Assembly (NCBI RefSeq): GCF_000621725.1
Contig: NZ_JHXM01000004.1
Coordinates: forward strand, 124,001-188,000
Direction of reading: 5' to 3'
Origin: Xylanibacter brevis ATCC 19188
GTDB lineage: Bacteria > Bacteroidota > Bacteroidia > Bacteroidales > Bacteroidaceae
Length of the DNA: 64,000 bases
The notes under the pieces are model-generated. The model ran no database searches. It saw only the letters and a list, made by a program, of their open reading frames with translations, and was not told the origin of the DNA. How positions within the stretch are numbered: position 1 is the first letter of the stretch; every line of letters begins with the position of its first letter. The position numbers and the translations under genes are program-made. Shown here piece after piece: positions 61,061 through 64,000 of this stretch.

Positions 61061-63724
61061 TTAGAGGTTTGCCAGTTCAACAACCTTATCAACAGCAGCA
61101 CTGAGTCCGTCAACGCTCTTACCGCCAGCCTGTGCGAAGTGAGGCTGACCGCCACCACCACCCTGGATGAGCTTAGCGGCTTCACGAACCATCTGACCTG
61201 CATTCAACTTGCGGTCTGCTACCATGTCGTCGCTCATCATGATAGAAAGCTGTGGCTTATTGTCAGCATGCGTTCCAAGTACACAAAGCAGAGAGCCATC
61301 GACTGCGGCACGAATTTTGAAGGCCAAGTCCTTGGCAGCAGCAGGAGCCATGGGCAGTACGGCAGAAACAACCTTCACACCATTGATATCACGGGCCTTC
61401 TCAACCAACTGCTTGGCAGCGCGCTCTACAGCCTGAGCCTGGAAGCTCTCAATCTCTTTCTTCATAGAGTCGTGCTCCTCGATATACTTACGGATTACGC
61501 CCTGAAGGTCCTTGGCATTGTTGAAGAACGACTTCACAGCACGGAGCATATCCTCGGTCTGATACAGCAGTTCCTCGCACTCCTTACCAGTCTTGGCCTC
61601 AATACGACGGATACCGGCAGCAACGCTGCTCTCAGAAATAATCTTGAAGAAACCGATACGACCGGTGCTGCTGGCGTGAACACCACCACAGAACTCGCAT
61701 GAAGGACCGAAGCGAACGACACGAACCTTGTCGCCATACTTCTCGCCAAAGAGGGCGATAGCACCAAGTTTCTTAGCCTCATCGAAAGGCATATCGCGAT
61801 GCTCGTCGAGCTGTATGTCCTGACGAATCATATCGTTGACCATGCGCTCTACCTCACGAATCTGCTCATCGGTCACCTTCTCGAAGTGAGAGAAGTCGAA
61901 ACGCAGCGTGTCGGGGCTTACATAAGAACCCTTCTGCTCTACATGGTCGCCCAGCACCTGCTTCAAAGCATAGTCAAGCAGGTGAGTGGCAGTGTGATTA
62001 GCGGCAGAGGCATCACGCTTGTCGGTATCGACACAAGCCATAAATTGTGCTGCAGTGTCCTTAGGCAACTGCTTCACGATATGTACGCTCTGACCATTCT
62101 CGCGCTTGGTATCGATGATCTCGATGGTCTCGTTCTCGGAAACCAGAACACCCTGGTCACCGACCTGTCCACCCATCTCACCATAGAAAGGTGTGTTGTC
62201 GAGAACCAGCTCATAGAACTCGTTCTTCTTCTGTGTCACCTTGCGATAGCGCAGGATGCGGCACTCATATTCGGTAAAGTCGTAACCTACGAACTGCTGT
62301 TCGCCTGCTGCCAGCTCAACCCAATCAGAGTTCTCGACAGCAGCGGCATTACGAGCGCGGTCTTTCTGCTTCTGCATCTCGGCATTGAACTGCTCTTCGT
62401 TGACGGTAAATCCGTTCTCGCGGCAAATCAGCTCTGTCAGGTCGAGAGGGAAGCCATAGGTATCGAACAGGCGGAAGGCCTGTACGCCATCCAGTTCTTT
62501 CTTGCCCTCAGCCTTCAACTGCTCCATAGCATCGTTGAGCATGCCAATACCCTTTTCGAGTGTACGGAGGAAAGAATCTTCTTCTTCCTTCATCACCTTG
62601 GCAATCAGTGTCTGCTGTGCCTTCAATTCGGGGAAGGCATCGCCCATCTCCTGAACGAGTGTAGGCAGGAGCTTATAGAGGAAGGCCTCTTTCTGTCCGA
62701 GGAAGGTGTAAGCATAGCGTACGGCACGACGCAAAATACGACGAATAACGTAGCCGGCCTTAGCGTTTGAAGGCAACTGGCCATCAGCAATAGAGAAAGC
62801 TACAGCGCGCAGATGGTCGGCGCAAACACGCATGGCCACGTTGATATTGTCCTGCTCCTTGCTGATAGGATTCTCTGTCTCTTCCTCGAAAGTGTAGTAT
62901 TTCAGTCCAGTGATCTGCTGCTCGGCCTTGATGATGGGCTGGAACACGTCAGTATCATAGTTAGAATGCTTGCCCTGCATCATGCGAACCAGACGCTCGA
63001 AGCCCATACCGGTGTCAATCACATTCATTGACAGGGGCTCCAGAGAGCCATCGGCCTTGCGGTTGAACTGCATGAACACGATGTTCCAGATCTCGATAAC
63101 CTGAGGATCGTCCTGGTTCACCAGCTCACGGCCACTCTTACCACTGGCTTTGCGCTGCTCGGGGGTGCGAGAGTCAACATGGATCTCAGAGCAGGGACCA
63201 CAAGGACCCGTGTCACCCATTTCCCAGAAGTTGTCGTGCTTATTACCATTGATAATGTGGTCGGCAGGCACGTGCTTGGCCCAATACTTGGCAGCCTCAT
63301 CATCACGAGGAATATTCTCCTCTGGAGAGCCTTCAAATACGGTGACATAAAGATCCTCTGGGTTCAACTTCAAGACATCTACAAGATATTCCCATGCCAT
63401 GTCAATAGCACCCTCCTTGAAGTAGTCACCGAAGCTCCAGTTGCCCAGCATCTCGAACATGGTGTGGTGGTAGGTGTCATGACCTACTTCCTCCAGGTCA
63501 TTGTGCTTACCAGAGACGCGCAAGCACTTCTGTGTATCCGCTCGACGGCGAGGTTCTGGGTCGCGAGTACCCAGGATAATATCTTTCCACTGGTTCATAC
63601 CAGCGTTGGTAAACATCAACGTTGGGTCATCCTTAATCACCATTGGTGCAGAAGGCACAATGGCATGCTGTTTCGACTCAAAAAATTTCTTAAACGAGTC
63701 GCGAATCTCTTTAGCGGTCATCAT
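61061..63724 (-). CDS. alaS: Alanyl-tRNA synthetase
   Basis: Class II synthetase of 887 residues that charges tRNA-Ala. The catalytic core ([35 protein letters not shown]), the editing domain with its zinc ligands (NHTATHLL and CEFCGGVHA), and the C-terminal [14 protein letters not shown] are all present. Length is normal. Two adjacent ATG codons (63724 and 63721) could start it. It is divergent from a MerR-type gene, with a TAATTTTG box at 63762 to 63755. Confidence 0.97.
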   Translation of the reverse strand: MMTAKEIRDSFKKFFESKQHAIVPSAPMVIKDDPTLMFTNAGMNQWKDIILGTRDPEPRRRADTQKCLRVSGKHNDLEEVGHDTYHHTMFEMLGNWSFGDYFKEGAIDMAWEYLVDVLKLNPEDLYVTVFEGSPEENIPRDDEAAKYWAKHVPADHIINGNKHDNFWEMGDTGPCGPCSEIHVDSRTPEQRKASGKSGRELVNQDDPQVIEIWNIVFMQFNRKADGSLEPLSMNVIDTGMGFERLVRMMQGKHSNYDTDVFQPIIKAEQQITGLKYYTFEEETENPISKEQDNINVAMRVCADHLRAVAFSIADGQLPSNAKAGYVIRRILRRAVRYAYTFLGQKEAFLYKLLPTLVQEMGDAFPELKAQQTLIAKVMKEEEDSFLRTLEKGIGMLNDAMEQLKAEGKKELDGVQAFRLFDTYGFPLDLTELICRENGFTVNEEQFNAEMQKQKDRARNAAAVENSDWVELAAGEQQFVGYDFTEYECRILRYRKVTQKKNEFYELVLDNTPFYGEMGGQVGDQGVLVSENETIEIIDTKRENGQSVHIVKQLPKDTAAQFMACVDTDKRDASAANHTATHLLDYALKQVLGDHVEQKGSYVSPDTLRFDFSHFEKVTDEQIREVERMVNDMIRQDIQLDEHRDMPFDEAKKLGAIALFGEKYGDKVRVVRFGPSCEFCGGVHASSTGRIGFFKIISESSVAAGIRRIEAKTGKECEELLYQTEDMLRAVKSFFNNAKDLQGVIRKYIEEHDSMKKEIESFQAQAVERAAKQLVEKARDINGVKVVSAVLPMAPAAAKDLAFKIRAAVDGSLLCVLGTHADNKPQLSIMMSDDMVADRKLNAGQMVREAAKLIQGGGGGQPHFAQAGGKSVDGLSAAVDKVVELANL

Positions 63725-63754
63725 TGTTTCTATACTTTATATACAATTTGGGTG

Positions 63755-63814
63755 CAAAATTACAAAAAAATGGCGAATAAACGATGACGAATTAAGAATT
63801 ATTTCGTATCTTTG
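63755..63814. promoter_or_regulatory. Divergent promoters of alaS and the MerR-type gene
   Basis: Leftward TAATTTTG (63762 to 63755), about 30 bases before alaS. Rightward TATCTTTG (63807-63814), 20 bases before the ATG at 63835. Confidence 0.6.
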
Positions 63815-63834
63815 CAAACAAATGAATATGTATT

Positions 63835-64000
63835 ATGGCACTGAATCTTAATAAAAACCTAAAGTTGTACTATTCCATTAAGGAAGTGGCAGAAATGTTC
63901 GACCTTAACGAGAGTACACTACGCTATTGGGAAACCGAGTTCCCCCATTTGAAACCAAAGACAATGGGGCCTAACAAAATTCGCCAATATTCAGAAAAAG
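63835..64000 (+). CDS. MerR-family regulator, 3' end outside window
   Basis: The first 55 residues are visible: a short lead, then SIKEVAEMFDLNESTLRYWE and FPHLKPKTMGPNKIRQYSE, the winged-helix DNA-binding domain of MerR-type regulators. In this family the second half binds an effector or dimerises; here it lies beyond the window. The related Bacteroidetes single-copy MerR protein is usually next to alaS, as here. The target genes are unknown. Confidence 0.88.
   Translation, partial: MALNLNKNLKLYYSIKEVAEMFDLNESTLRYWETEFPHLKPKTMGPNKIRQYSEK

Noticed and set aside
61799..62770. 323-codon frame antisense to alaS
   Set aside because: Lies wholly within alaS with leucine-rich shadow composition; no independent start or domain.

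Overview
The window reads as chromosome of a gut-type Bacteroidales bacterium, most likely Prevotellaceae (Prevotella/Segatella-like). The evidence is the promoter grammar (a TTTG element 19-21 bases upstream of TAnnTTTG, often ending only a few bases before the start codon), the absence of Shine-Dalgarno sites, BspA-type leucine-rich repeat proteins with a Bacteroidetes-style C-terminal tail, lipoproteins with acidic residues right after the lipid cysteine, a PorT-like beta-barrel, DUF349 and DKNYY proteins, and the rsfS-ftsH-cdsA operon. The genus is an inference; no rRNA is present.

Left chromosomal part (1-18000): rmuC (5' truncated by the window), a MATE exporter, a candidate ATG-free small RNA, ksgA, a surface lipoprotein / BspA-LRR / lipoprotein cluster, a membrane-bound AraC-type regulator, a flippase-like membrane protein, a four-helix-bundle gene between inverted heptamer repeats, pepD, a PBP4-type D-Ala-D-Ala carboxypeptidase, an outer-membrane barrel, and the cdsA-ftsH-rsfS operon. 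Right chromosomal part (55077-64000): an array of 22-bp repeats, a DUF349 protein, CorA, NadB, a DKNYY protein, AlaS and the start of a MerR-type regulator.

Middle (18055-55076): a ~37-kb integrated element inserted in the 3' end of tRNA-Gln(CUG). An 18-bp piece of the tRNA 3' end recurs at 55059-55076, next to a tyrosine integrase. TTCCCGTG-type short repeats lie just inside both ends, and much of the interior is visibly more AT-rich than the flanks. Its right third is a maintenance module: ParA, a small putative DNA-binding partner, a putative replication initiator, a primase-helicase, an excisionase-like HTH protein, a double-HTH regulator, and three different iteron arrays. I see no relaxase and no conjugation or capsid gene, so it looks like an integrating, plasmid-like (or satellite-like) island that depends on others for transfer.

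The left two thirds are cargo, largely defence-like: a Fic protein with an altered active site, a fluoride channel, a membrane-anchored deiminase-family protein with a secreted neighbour, a DUF4238 protein, a type III restriction-modification pair with an HTH controller, a DUF262/HNH protein, a 1250-residue helicase-nuclease fusion with a 663-residue partner whose C-terminus resembles PIWI proteins, a vWA protein divergent from a sigma-factor/macro-like fusion, a NERD-UvrD helicase, a Nudix hydrolase, a PD-(D/E)XK protein and a DUF4143 ATPase. The helicase-nuclease plus PIWI-like pair, and the vWA/macro/Nudix group, are the best candidates for undescribed systems.
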